In this document: positions 1-10,850 of the stretch, in pieces
Layout of the letters: each line of letters opens with the position of its first letter
Numbering within the stretch: position 1 is the first letter of the stretch
Origin: Solen grandis
Lineage: Eukaryota > Mollusca > Bivalvia > Adapedonta > Solenidae
Reading direction: 5' to 3'
Assembly: GCA_021229015.1 (NCBI GenBank)
Contig: CM037791.1
Span: forward strand, 53,542,798 to 53,606,797
Length of the DNA stretch: 64,000 nt
Notes under the pieces: model-generated
The model's database searches: none
The model's input: only the letters and a program-made list of their open reading frames with translations
Told to the model about the DNA's origin: nothing
Translations under genes and position numbers: made by a program

Positions 1-330
1 TACATCCACCAAAGGTGTTTACATGGATCTTCACAGATGTCTTTGGAGTCATAATTGTAGGCCATTGACCAAGGCCCATAACTCTAGCATGGATTTTTAC
101 TGAATTATTCCCATTGTGAAATTAGAAATTCCTGGTTGAGGTTATGCATGCAAATTCAGTCTCCACAACCACCAAAGGTATTCACTTGAAACCTTACAAA
201 TGTATTTTGGGTCATAATTGTAGCTCACTGACCAAAACCAATAACTCTAGCATGGATTTTAACAGAATTATTCCCCTTTGTGACCATATAAAAATACACC
301 CACAAATATTTCAAAGTCATGTTATTGCTT
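1..330. repeat. Tandem repeat, about 163-bp unit, two copies
   Basis: Two successive copies share 'accaaaggt', 'cataattgtag', 'ataactctagcatggatttt' and 'gaattattccc' in the same order, offset by roughly 163 bp. The array is cut by the left window edge, so copy number is unknown. The phrasing resembles the tandem-core repeats seen elsewhere in this window. The short reading frames inside it have no coding character. Confidence 0.7.
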
Positions 331-403
331 TGATACTTGGTATACTTGTTCAGCCACATAAATGCAATGAGTAGAAAAGAGCAGACACTATCATGTATTT
401 TGA

Positions 404-514
404 TATATATATATATATATATGGCCTTTGAAAAATTCAGCATGGTTTTTTATAGAATAGTCAAGCACTCTGTCTCCCTGACAGCTCTTGTTTGTTGTTG
501 TTGTTGTTGTTGTT
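404..514. repeat. Microsatellites (TA)n and (TTG)n
   Basis: A (TA) run lies at about 404-421 and a (TTG) run at about 490-513, with unremarkable AT-rich sequence between them. Confidence 0.85.
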
Positions 515-808
515 TAATGTTTTAAATGATTCTAATGACATTACTTATATCTCTCATAATTAATATGGTGGCATGAAATGTTGATATGAAGATGATAAGA
601 GTTGTAGAAAGAAGAGGTGTGGGGGTGGGGGACCAGAAGTATGAATTTATAATCAAGGACGTTTACTGACTGCACTTGACATGTACAATGTATTTATTTT
701 CTCTCTTCTTTCAAGATACCTATCGTATCATGTAATTATCTATTATATGTTTTATTGTTTATTCCATTATCTCCCTTTGTGCACAATTAATGTTGTTTTA
801 TTATGCAG

Positions 809-910
809 GATCTCAATGACTTTGAGGACGAGAACCAGAAGTTACAGATTGAGAACCGGGCCCTTATACAAGCTGTGGGTCAGTTAAGCACCTCGGGAAC
901 CAGTGTGTAG
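809..910 (+). CDS. PAWR-like: Last coding exon of a Par-4 (PAWR)-like leucine-zipper protein
   Basis: A polypyrimidine tract ending in TTATGCAG precedes an open stretch of 33 codons that ends at TAG 908-910. The peptide is acidic and heptad-rich (DLNDFEDENQKL, then IENRAL, then QAVGQL). It resembles the C-terminal leucine zipper of the PRKC apoptosis WT1 regulator Par-4, which ends in a D-EDEN-L-ENK-L--VVGQL pattern. In vertebrates that zipper mediates dimerisation and binding to WT1, atypical PKC and other partners. Only this exon is present; upstream exons lie left of the window. After the stop the sequence runs into a scaffold gap at 1010. The family call rests on pattern memory of a short peptide. 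The splice acceptor and coding character are seen directly. Another coiled-coil protein with a similar tail is the main alternative. Confidence 0.6.
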   Translation, partial: DLNDFEDENQKLQIENRALIQAVGQLSTSGTSV

Positions 911-1009
911 TGAAATGGTATCAAGCCTCTGTCAGACTGGGTACCAGGGAAATAAGATTCTTTAAACCTTTGCTCCATAAGAAAACACCACAGATAAATA
1001 TGACCTGGT

Positions 1010-1109
1010 NNNNNNNNNNNNNNNNNNNNNNNNNNNNNNNNNNNNNNNNNNNNNNNNNNNNNNNNNNNNNNNNNNNNNNNNNNNNNNNNNNNNNNNNNNN
1101 NNNNNNNNN
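1010..1109. other. Scaffold gap, 100 N
   Basis: Exactly 100 N, a conventional placeholder of unknown true length. It truncates the 3' end of the SINE that follows. Confidence 0.98.
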
Positions 1110-1324
1110 ATTTCAATCATATAGCGACGTCCAGCTAATTACAGATGGAGGAAGACCCCGAGTACATAGAGGTACCCGGGTAGAACCACCGACCTACCGC
1201 AAGCCAGCTGGAAGGCTTCCTCACATGAAAAATCCGAAGTCCCTACCGGGATTCGAACCCACAGCGGTGAGGGGCTGAGAGATTTGTAGTCCACGACTGT
1301 AACCGCTCGGCCACGGCGGCCCCC
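1110..1324 (-). mobile_element. tRNA-headed SINE, copy A
   Basis: Read on the minus strand it starts with a tRNA-like head: an A-box-like GTGGCCGAGCGGTTA, then a B-box GGGTTCGAATCCC. A conserved body follows (GTGAGGAAGCCTTCCAGC, TGGTTCTACCC, AGCTGGACGTCGCTATATGA). Copies B, C and D in this window share that body. The (AATC) tail is missing because the scaffold gap cuts the 3' end. It is probably of tRNA-Ser/Leu type; a named family is not assigned. Confidence 0.85.
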
Positions 1325-1455
1325 TTACAAATTGTGAATCAAACGGAATATGGCAAAGACATAATACATATAATTATATCTATATAATCATATATGTTCA
1401 AATACAAATTTATGACTAAACAGCAATATAGTTTTTTTAATTTTTGAATTTAAAA

Positions 1456-1579
1456 TCAACAAATGATTTGGCTTCAATAATGTATCAACAAATATTTGTT
1501 GATCTCAAATCACTTCAAAAATCATTTGTTGATATCATTAATTGAAATATTGATATCAACAATTCATTTTGTTGATATC
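1456..1579. repeat. Cluster of TTGTTGATATC palindromes
   Basis: A perfect 20-bp palindrome lies at 1484-1503 (ATCAACAAAT/ATTTGTTGAT). A perfect 11-bp stem with a 6-nt loop lies at 1552-1579 (GATATCAACAA / TTGTTGATATC). Further half-sites sit at about 1456 and 1521. It lies in AT-rich non-coding sequence. Confidence 0.75.
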
Positions 1580-1848
1580 TTCAAATATCTCCAAATCATA
1601 AAATCATAAAATTTTGTAAATAAAATCAAAAATAAGAAAAAAATTAACAAACTTAAACTTTTAACGTAAATATAGCAGACAGAAGTAAAAAGTGAAATAG
1701 TTAAGTAAAAATTTCAAGATTGTAATAAGCATTTATAATAAGCATGGTAAAATTGTAATAAGCAATATGAAACCTCAACAAGGAAAAGCAATGAACTGGC
1801 GGACATCCCCTGCCATAGACATAGTCTCCAAATAACTGAAATATTGTT

Positions 1849-1880
<32 letters not shown>

Positions 1881-1885
1881 GCACG

Positions 1886-1916
<31 letters not shown>
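1849..1916. repeat. (AC)n microsatellite with internal (ACGC)n
   Basis: About 68 bp of AC repeats interrupted by four ACGC units. The cysteine/valine-rich minus-strand reading frames across it are artefacts of the repeat. Confidence 0.95.
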
Positions 1917-2993
1917 CTTTTCTATGATGGTGCCTTACACAGCTAAAAGGGTTGAGTAATATACAACTTGGCTCTTTTTCGATGCTTTCATACAACGAAT
2001 ATCTTAATTCAGTGTAAAGGAAACCACCACATAGACACATTTATTATTTCATTACATCATTCGGTGTTCAACCTATTTCGTTTCTTCTTACCGAGACCAA
2101 TGGTCATGGATAGCCTTGCGAGGGCCTGTGTTTGACAAGTGTTAATCATACATATATGTATATGGTTGTGTCGCTCTCACATGTTAAATCAGAAGATTAT
2201 AGTAGTATAGACATACTGGTAAATAAGTCATAAATACTGGTAACACAATAAATATAATTATTAAATCACCTCCACTCCGGTCACAATGTAAATCAGAATC
2301 CTTGTGACGTAGTGTTTTTATTCATATCCATTTGGGTAAGAGAGAGAGAGAGAGAGTTGCAAAATGTTTAATAACAGTCTTCGGATATGTTCAAAATTAA
2401 AGCCAGACATCTTTGTTTATTACAAAAGTTACACATTAAAGAAGAGAGAACAAATAATATGGTATTATAAGACCAACGTATGCAATATTTTCGTATTCTG
2501 TCTATTACGTGTTTGTTTGCATTTAATGCCCTAGGGACGGCATTTCACTGAATGGAAACTGTTTTACTGCAAAATCGTGATGCTGGTGCGCGAGTGTATA
2601 AAACTCAAATAGTTTTGCCTTACTCGTTCTTATCTACACATTTTAATAAATGATTTCCCATTAAAATTGATTTATAAACTGTAAGAGTATTTGGACAATT
2701 TATGACTACGTCAAACAAATTGGCCTAATTTGTGCTGCTAGTCATCTGAAATTCAGTGCTCATTAAATTTGACAGCGTATTAATTCTGAACCGAACAGGA
2801 ATAATCTATTTCAGCCTTAAATAATTCTATAATCATTTTAAACTACTAAAGATAATAATAGCAATGGCTGGAACGGGCACTTTTACAAAATTGATTTTCT
2901 CATTTAATTTGATATTACTTTGGTACGGGGGGCAAATACAATGGAGATCGCCTGTAATGAATATAATAGTTGACTTGTCATTACTCACAGTAT
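1917..2993. other. No gene recognised
   Basis: AT-rich non-coding sequence with a short (GA)n run at about 2340-2356. A donor-like CTCG/gtaaga on the minus strand near 2090 has no convincing exon around it. Confidence 0.6.
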
Positions 2994-3215
2994 TCAACAT
3001 GGCAGAATAAATTGTGGATATCAACATGGGAGATTAAAGAATGAATATCAACATGGCATAATAAAGAACAACATCAACATGGCAGAATAACGTTGATGGA
3101 TATGGATATCAACATATCAGAATAACGTATGTATATCAACATATCAGAATAACGTATGGATATCAACATATCACAATAACGTATGGATATCAACATATCA
3201 GAATAACATGTCAGA
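2994..3215. repeat. Minisatellite, about 27-bp unit
   Basis: About eight copies of a unit close to AATAACGTATGGATATCAAC plus ATATCAG. The left copies read 'catggcagaataa' and the right copies 'catatcagaataacgtatg', so the array shows a variant gradient. Confidence 0.85.
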
Positions 3216-3456
3216 ATTAAGTGTGAATATGAATACCCCAGTGGTGATTAGTTCTTTTGAGATGAGCACATTTGTCGACATTGTCTTTACAATAAGGATA
3301 TCAATTCAATGAATTATTTTTTAATGAACGCATAGTATAGATTATATTAAAAAAAACTTTAATCCTGTATTTGACATAGGGAATGCTGGGAGATGTTAGA
3401 AGGGCGTAATTTCGGCGATATACATTCTTTAGATGCATGAATCATCGTTTCTCCAT

Positions 3457-3682
3457 GGGGCCTCCATGGCCAAGAGGATAAGTCGCTGGCTTTAACACTC
3501 ACTCAGTCCCTCACTGCGTTGATTCATGAGGAAGCCTTCCAGCTTGCTTGCGGTATGTCGGTGGTTCTACCCGATCCCTCGGTGCATTCGGGTTTTCATT
3601 CACCTGTAATTAGCTGAACGTCGGTATATGACCGCAATATTGTCGCAGCGACGGTAAATTCAAGAAATAAATCAATCAATCG
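3457..3682 (+). mobile_element. tRNA-headed SINE, copy B, full length
   Basis: It begins with a diverged tRNA-like head (GGCCTCCATGGCCAAGAGGA), continues through the shared body, and ends with 'attgtcgcagcgacggtaaa' followed by (AATC)n. The B box is degraded, so this is an old copy. Confidence 0.85.
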
Positions 3683-4569
3683 CTTCTCCCTATTCAAAGT
3701 AGAATTAGATATAAAAGGGGAAATACTCTCACTCAATGATAGTATGACAACAAAGTCTGGCACTTCTTATTTCCCTTTGAATTTTAATGTTCATAGTACC
3801 TATTCAGTTTTTACGGAATTTAGTGTTCAGCATTGGGCACAGGGCAGCTATAGTATTATAACTTCCATTTATTATACATGTACATCATTGCTAGAACACG
3901 TGGGTCATTCTTGGTCAAATAGTCTTATTAAAGTGTACAATTAATACGTGCAGTACTAAATACCAAGAACAAATAATATTGACAAGTATGTTTATTGAAA
4001 ATCCAATGACCTATTAAACCTCTTACCATACTAGGTCTTTGAGTAACATAATTTAATTTTAAACATTGTCGAAATATATAAACAAAATTGAAATTGATTA
4101 CTTAAGGTGTGTGTATTACATTACAACTAATGCTTAGCAATAGATCACACAATACCTACCGGCTTGTAGAAACAACTTAAATTACCAATTTAAGGAGTAA
4201 ATATCAAAATGTGAACATTCATTCAAGTTGAGCGAGTTCCAAAAATAAAGCTCTTGTCTTGAAATATCGAGAAATCAACTCTTATAATTATATAGACTTC
4301 AAGATTGACAGATACAATAATTGGACTTCTTATTGCTCTTATGCATTGTGATATAAACGGAGTGAAAACTTAAGAATTAAATTTTAAAAAGTACACATGT
4401 TCGAAGAATATTTATCTTATGATTTTCGATAAGACTCTGAAATATATCAGTGAGATATAATTCATATCTAACTGTTTGAAACTGAGTGTCAGATATAGAA
4501 TTTTGAACAGTCATGCGTGCTGTCCTCTGACAGCTCTTATTTTTTTCAGGTTTTCATATAAATAGTCAC
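3683..4569. other. No feature recognised
   Basis: AT-rich sequence. Further exons of the minus-strand Myb/SANT-like gene would be expected here or further left, but none could be picked out. Confidence 0.5.
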
Positions 4570-6456
4570 CTGTTGGGACATTGTCATCTGACTCAGAGAC
4601 TTCTGTGTTCTCTATAGACTGGTCTGAAAAAGTTGTACATGCTTATATAATTTTTAAGATGTTGTAATCAGTTGCTTTTATGATAAGGGTGATTTTTTTT
4701 TATTTATCATTGTGAAGTGAGAGACATAAAAGATGCCATTATGATATGATACTTAGCATTAATTATGTTTTTTGTAATGACATTATAAATAACATACAGC
4801 AGTTCATTGGCTTTGGCATTCTTAAATAAACAAATTTACTTGTTTTTCTGATGATAATCAAGATATATACCGCTAAGGTTTGATACAGAACATGATGGAA
4901 GTGGCTCCTCTCTGTTTGTTCTGGCTGGTGAGTCAGCAATTTGACCTATAAGCATAAAATGGAAATCCAATATTTGATGTACCGGTATGTGTATAAGGAT
5001 GTAGATAAGCATGTAATAGATATCTGTTATTGAGTTCAACTCTTCTGTGTTGATTAAAATAAAACCCTCAAACACCCTACTTTCATTTCAGGTTTTTTTG
5101 TACTTCAAACTTTTGGGTTGGTGTATTTAAATCTTTTGGACAGAGCAACATAGTTTATTTCTTTACTTACCATTCAAATTTTGGGTGAATGTGTCAATGC
5201 CACCACCAATCCCCTCTATTTGTGTCTCACTCATGATACCAAGTATCTGCACAAGTGTATATATTTAATTAAATATGTTCAGTCAACACTGTTCTAAATC
5301 TGTTACAATCGTATCTGTATTATTTGAAATAAAAATGATCACAATGCTGTGTTTTAATATTATTATTTTCACCCAAAGTACCTGAATTGTATAAATATTT
5401 TGTCTGACATGTGTTTGTTGAAACAAACAAACGAAAATCAGTACCGAAATAATACCGAAAATGTTTTACATAATTTTACATAACTAACTTCTGGATGCAT
5501 TGGGAAAAAAGTCCATTCAAGGAAATCAGGGTTAAGTACTTTCCTTTAATCTCTCGTTTCTCTCACTGTGTAAATGTATGTTTGTGTTAAAATCTATCTT
5601 CTCTTCATGGTCTTTCAAATTAGTTGGGGGAGGGCCTCCACCAGTGGCACGGGCAAACTCCCGGCGTTGTCTTTCTTTCTTTTTAAGTGAAGACTTCAAA
5701 TCTGCCCATTGTTTTGCACTCATCAATCGTTCTTTTTGTGCAACCCTGAGCAATCCCTCTAGATAATGCAAGAGCGATAAAACATAGATGAAGACTTACA
5801 TATTTTACATGGTAGCAAAAATAACACATCATTAATGCGGATGCTGTCCAGATAAATGCATCTAGATTCTATTTTTATGAAATTTTAGCAAACCAAACAG
5901 GGTTATTGAAAATGAAAAAATAATTGTTTAAGATGTTTTATTTCTTAATATTTTTATTTTTTAATAGTTTTTATATTTACTGATATTGATAAAATATCTT
6001 ATTTCATTTATTTTTCTCTACCAACCTTCTTTATATGGTTTAGAAAGTCTGTAAAATTATTATATAGAGGATCGGTATTACTCTCCAGTTAAAAGAAAGG
6101 GGTAGATCGTAATTTGACTCCCGGTCCGCTTACATTATATTTTTTATCATTCGGCTAAAATGATATCAAAACATTTTATAATAGATACTATAAAGGTCCT
6201 TTCTGTTAATTAATCTTTCCATGAAAAAATATAACAAACACATCTTAGACGGTATCATTTGTATAATGTAGATCTAAATATAGCTAATTTCACACCGTTC
6301 TGCTATGCCTTTCCGGCATGTCAGCTTTTGATTGGCAGTGAGACTCAATGACAGGCGCCCCTTAATAACTGAAATGCTCTCAGTTACGCCGTCGATTAGT
6401 ATGGCGGTTTCATTTTCCGACCAGTTACCGTTTCGTGACTTGGTCTTCGATGACAT
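4570..6456 (-). CDS. Myb/SANT-like DNA-binding domain protein, five exons, 3' end not found
   Basis: Five exon-like blocks occur in order on the minus strand. E1 is 6456-6296 (starting MSSKTKSRNGNW) with donor ACG/gtgtga. E2 starts at 5758 after TTATCTAG and runs to about 5570, with no clear donor. E3 is 5246-5171 (TGCAG acceptor, gtaagt donor), E4 is 4945-4871 and E5 is 4623-4570. E1 carries the first helix of a Myb/SANT-like fold (NWSENETAILIDGV). E2 carries a tryptophan helix (QWADLKS), a KKKERQRRE stretch and the GGGPPP turn typical of Harbinger-derived MSANT proteins (NAIF1/TSNARE1/MSANTD group). E3 contains IEGIGGGIDT, also usual after that domain. E3-E5 join in a consistent phase 1 and have canonical borders, which argues for a live gene. 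In E2 the frame slips by one base in an AAAA run just before QWADLKS. That is either an assembly error or real damage. Likely role is nuclear DNA binding; the target is unknown. An upstream in-frame ATG at 6522 is also possible. Confidence 0.65.
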
Positions 6457-6529
6457 TTTGACGTCTGCTAAAGGTCTTCTATCGGGTCCGCGCAACCGGA
6501 TGTTTAACGTTACCATGCGCATTATTGAA

Positions 6530-6690
6530 CCTCCGACGTTAAAGAGTACTTACGAAGTTCGTAAGTGCGAGTTTCGTAGGCAAGTTCGTACGAAGGTGTT
6601 AGTGAAACGCACGTAAGATCTTCGTGCGATAGTTTTCGTACGACTACGAATATCAACTTCGTACGAAGTTTAGTGAAACGGGCCCCTGTT
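6530..6690. repeat. Palindrome-rich repeat upstream of the Myb/SANT-like gene
   Basis: It contains ACTTACGAA-g-TTCGTAAGT at 6548-6566 and a perfect 16-bp palindrome AACTTCGTACGAAGTT at 6655-6670. Other TTCGTACGAA half-sites are present, and the motif AGTGAAACG occurs twice. The right end reads GAAACGGGCCCCTG, like the terminus of a widespread short palindromic element of marine invertebrates. The matching left end was not found, so the copy is probably truncated. It lies just upstream of the start of the minus-strand gene. Confidence 0.6.
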
Positions 6691-6860
6691 CTGTACATTG
6701 AAATATATAGCAAAATAGAACGTAACTAGAATAATGATTTCCATGACGTCACGATTACGTCATATAATTCGAAGTGATTTGGTGTCCATTTTTTTTTTTG
6801 TTGTTGTTGTTTTGTTTCAGTGAAAAAAACGGTATATAATGATTTATCTTGACTATTAGA

Positions 6861-7063
6861 GTTTACCGTCGCTTCGACAGTATTTCAGTCATATAGCGAC
6901 GTCCAGCTAATTACAGGTGGAAGAAAGCCTCGAATGCACGGAGACATCCGGGTAGAACCACAGACCTACTGCAAGCCAGCTGGAAGACTTCCTCACATGA
7001 AAATCCGAATGACCCTGCCAGGAGTCGAACCCACGCGGTGAGGGGCTGAGTGAGTGTTAAAAG
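6861..7063 (-). mobile_element. tRNA-headed SINE, copy C, head truncated
   Basis: Same body as copies A, B and D read on the minus strand, from 'gtgttaac.. ctcagcccctcaccgcgtgggttcga' to the end block 'tactgtcgaagcgacggtaaac'. The tRNA A-box half is missing at the 7063 side. Confidence 0.85.
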
Positions 7064-7546
7064 GTAGATAATGAAAAAAGAAAACAGGAAATTTGGTTAT
7101 TTTGTTTCATATTCACTCAAAACAAAATTAATATCCTCTTTTTATTTCATGTTAGCTGACGAAAAAACTATGTCCTATCAGTGAGATAAATCTATTTCTC
7201 ACAGTGTGAGTGATATAGATCTGACGGAACTATGTTTTACTTATGAAAGATACGTAGTAACAGTAGTTAGCATAAAAAAAAGAAAATCTGTTCGTTTGGA
7301 GCGAATATGGAATCTATCTCATCTCGACGTAATACGATTTTCATATTTTCACACACGCAACGCTTTCGTGAAAATATCAAAATTGTAACACTTCTCGATA
7401 TTCACTCAAAACAGATATCCTTTATGCATTTGTATTTGATATAACTGTAGATATGAATATAACAGTTTTGATATGCATATGCAATTTTATAATTAAAGTT
7501 TATCTCATAAACTGTTTTATATTCTATAATAGGCAAAATAGCATTT

Positions 7547-7589
<43 letters not shown>

Positions 7590-9422
7590 CAATTGTTCGT
7601 TTCCCCAGAATGATTTGTGTGAATAAGTATATATTCTTTTCAAATATCGCTTATGTGTACAAGTTTTTAATCTTGAAAATAATTTAGAGATTATTAACGG
7701 AGAATTTTCTTCGTTGAGTAAGTGCTCAACGCTTTGACGTCACAATCATAACACTCCACCAGTCGAATAGAAAATTTTAAGTTATGAAAGTTAGTCAACA
7801 AGACTAATTTTGATGCAAAGCATTAAAGACGCCGCGCATGTTTTTGAAGCACGACTTAAATAAAGCAAAGTCATACAGAAAAGGTCCAAAAGCAACAAAA
7901 AAACTTATGTTATCAATTTATTCAGAAATATAGAACAAAAAAAAACACAGAATAATCCTTTAATTATAGTAGACACATTATGTGATGATGATTTGAGATG
8001 CCATAAATTAGCTAATTTATAGATCAATGAAGATACATTTTTAATTTACGATCTGTAAGATGCATGAAATTTCCAGACAGTAAGTTACTACGGCGATATT
8101 AATGTCAATTTAAAAAAAATATCATCATCACCAGCAGCAGCAACAACAAGGACAATGATGACGAAACATTCAGCCTAGATAGTTATAACATCCTTTGATA
8201 ACGTAGCGTGACGTAGGAGTATGACATTCTTTTTGTATTGATGATATGTATTAAAATAAATATATATTTACTACATAAGCTATAAAAAAAAAAACAAAAA
8301 AAAAAACGTTGAAGTAATAACAAATAATAATTTTTCCTACGTGTTGTCGTTGATTTTTTCCACACTACACAAGCTATGTAATATTCAGTTAGATTTACCC
8401 ATTTCAAGCACTATACATACTGGGACCGCAGATTGGGCCTGGTGCCGTAAATTAGACATGTCCACTACAGCCATATGTATAGAATTTGTGTGTTTTTACA
8501 CTTTCTACAATATGCTGTAATACTTATATTTCAATTAATTTTTCATTGTTTTTTCAAGTTAACGGTTTGTATCAAAATTCTGAATATTTTAAGATATCAA
8601 AACATCTCTGAAAGAAATTCTGAGCTTTAATAAATCAGGTTACTTGCAAAGTCTGTTAACCAAGTTTTAAAACCCGTTGCCTACAAGTTTAAGGAGAAGT
8701 CATCAGATACGTTTTGTACACATTATATGTGTCCAGTTTCTTTTTAATAACGTCAGAAGACTTGCATATTTCGAATCTTGTAATTTTATTTTCATTAGTT
8801 AATACAAGTAATTGATTCATAAATGGTACTTTTTTAACATATTGCATGTTGCTTTTTTACAATAATAACAGTGGTTGCTCCCTGATTTGAGTATGCGGCT
8901 CCATTTGCAAAAGTAAAACCTATTCCATACTGACGCTGCGTTTCCACGTGGTGTCAACAAATCCCTAGTCGAATACGCCCAAATACTCATGTAACTTCTA
9001 CAGAAGTCTGTATGACGAATTTATTATAAGTACTGCATACTTCGGTCCTATTTCTGCGTTTATAAATACTGATAACGCGGCGTGTACATGTATATACCTA
9101 GTGTACATGACGTGATTTACACAGCTCATTGGACCAATCAGAAGAGAGGAATCTACTTAAAGTTATAATGATAGATAAATGTACACAAACAAGGATGTGA
9201 TGATGAATATTCTAGGACTTGCTTGGCAGACACGTGCTACTTTTACGAATATACTACGTCGTTATGTTGATTTAAAGCGGTATTCAAAATCCACGGCATA
9301 TTTAACTTGAGGCATCGTTAGAATTGACAAATATATTCAATAGCATTTGCTGAAATAACCAAATTAATTAAGGTTTTCAAATTAAGTGATACTTCTAGAC
9401 TAGACGATTATTCCTGGCGGTT
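7064..9422. other. No gene recognised; poly-T and simple repeats
   Basis: AT-rich non-coding sequence with a poly-T run at about 7550-7586 and small (CAG)/(CAA) runs near 8130. No exon with convincing splice borders was seen. Confidence 0.6.
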
Positions 9423-10850
9423 ATGGAAGAAAAACAGCCTTTGTTAAATTCGGATTTGAAAATCAGAGGAGCGATTATGCCGTGCAGTATCTACAAGATA
9501 ATGATGCAGTTGATATAGCCTCTGGATCTGTAAAGAAGAACAAACAGCAAAAAGGAACAGTCCTAAGGATGAGGACAACAAACTTGAAAGTACTGCCGTG
9601 GTGACCGAGAATGATTTTCAAGCACCTACATTGTTTAAAGTGGCCGTTGTATTCGCCTGCTTACTCTTGTGCTCCTGTCCATGGGATTTGCCTATTCACT
9701 GAGTGTTTTATACGCGCAGCTTGTTCGAGTATTTGACGAGGACAGGTCGATCGTCGCTCTGAATCAAAGTGTTTTTGAAGCATTTCTGGCTGTTGGTGGC
9801 GCTCTTTGGGCAGCACCTGTTGCAAAATTAGGATATGGAAGTGTGTTGCAATTGGATCTTTCATTGGATGCATTGCAATATCCTCGTGTTCATTTGCAAC
9901 CAATGTTGAAACTGTAATAATTCTCGTAGGCCTGATATCTGGTGCTTCCCTAGGTATTGTTTATTGCGTGCCGTTTTTGGTATCGGGTGTGCTTTTTAAA
10001 AACCAAAAGACTGTTGTAATTGGTTTTGTGTCAGTGGGAGCCAGTCTAGGACAATTTTCACTATCATATTTGTTTGAATATTTGATAGAAAACTACACAT
10101 GGAACGGCGCGCTTCTTGTTATGGGTGCCGTATGCTTAAACGCAGTACCTTGTGGAATGGTGATCTCAATTGCAGAAAGTATTCAATCATCACGGTTATC
10201 CCGAGGAATGCAAGAACAGACAACCAGACCTAAGCAAACGCTATTCTTGATAAAACTTTTCCAGCAACCGCAGTTCTTCTTGCTTCTTTTGAATTCATTA
10301 GTGCTTTCGTTTACAGCCCTGGCGGAGAGCAGATTTATGGTAGACCTTGCAGTGTTGAAAGGCTATCAACGTGAGGAAGGTTCACTTCTACTTTCATACT
10401 TGGTGTCAGTAATTTCGTCGGCGGAATGATTGGGGCAGTCTCCAAATTATTCAGGGAACTTAAGTAGTTCCGGCCATATGGTTTATTTAGGAGTTTGATA
10501 GCTTTTGGGCATGGGATGTTAGTGTTTGTTGATTCCTAGCGTGGTTGTCTGCAGCAGCAGTCCTCAACGGATTGTGTATAGGAAAACATTTTCGCCCACA
10601 TCGCCGTTGCGATGTACGAATTATATGGAGATGAAGATTATCCACCGCGTTTGCCACCTGGAATATCATGAAGGGAATCGGAAACTTTTTTGGAGGTTAT
10701 TTTGGCGGGAAAATTCAAGACATGACTGGAAGCTACGACCTGCTGTTTGAAATTTCTGCGGGCATGAGCATATTCTATCTCTATCATTTCTATGTTTATG
10801 TTTATATAATTCAAGAAAACGTGTTACGTAAAAGGAATTTGAATTGCTAA
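9423..10850 (+). pseudogene. Intronless monocarboxylate-transporter-like copy 1 (SLC16/MFS), frameshifted
   Basis: The coding signal runs continuously from ATGGAAGAAAAACAG (9423) to a stop at 10850, about 475 codons, close to a usual SLC16 length. It switches frame several times. Recognisable blocks are TM1-2 (SMGFAYSLSVLYAQLVRVF, about 9678), then the ALWAAPVAKLGYG loop. TM3-6 are at 9840-10190 (CVAIGSFIGCIA, ISGASLGIVYCVPFLV, SVGASLGQFS, WNGALLVMGAVCLN). A charged central loop is followed by TM7, and the C-terminal membrane half is at about 10668-10800 (GGKIQDMTGSYDLLFEISAG). The order and the WNGALLIMG-type segment fit the monocarboxylate/aromatic amino-acid transporter family. One frameshift near 9832 equals loss of one A from an AAAG, so some breaks may be consensus errors. 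There are no introns across sites where the SLC16 gene at 62.6 kb has them, which suggests a retrocopy or an intronless lineage. Substrate cannot be inferred. Confidence 0.75.
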
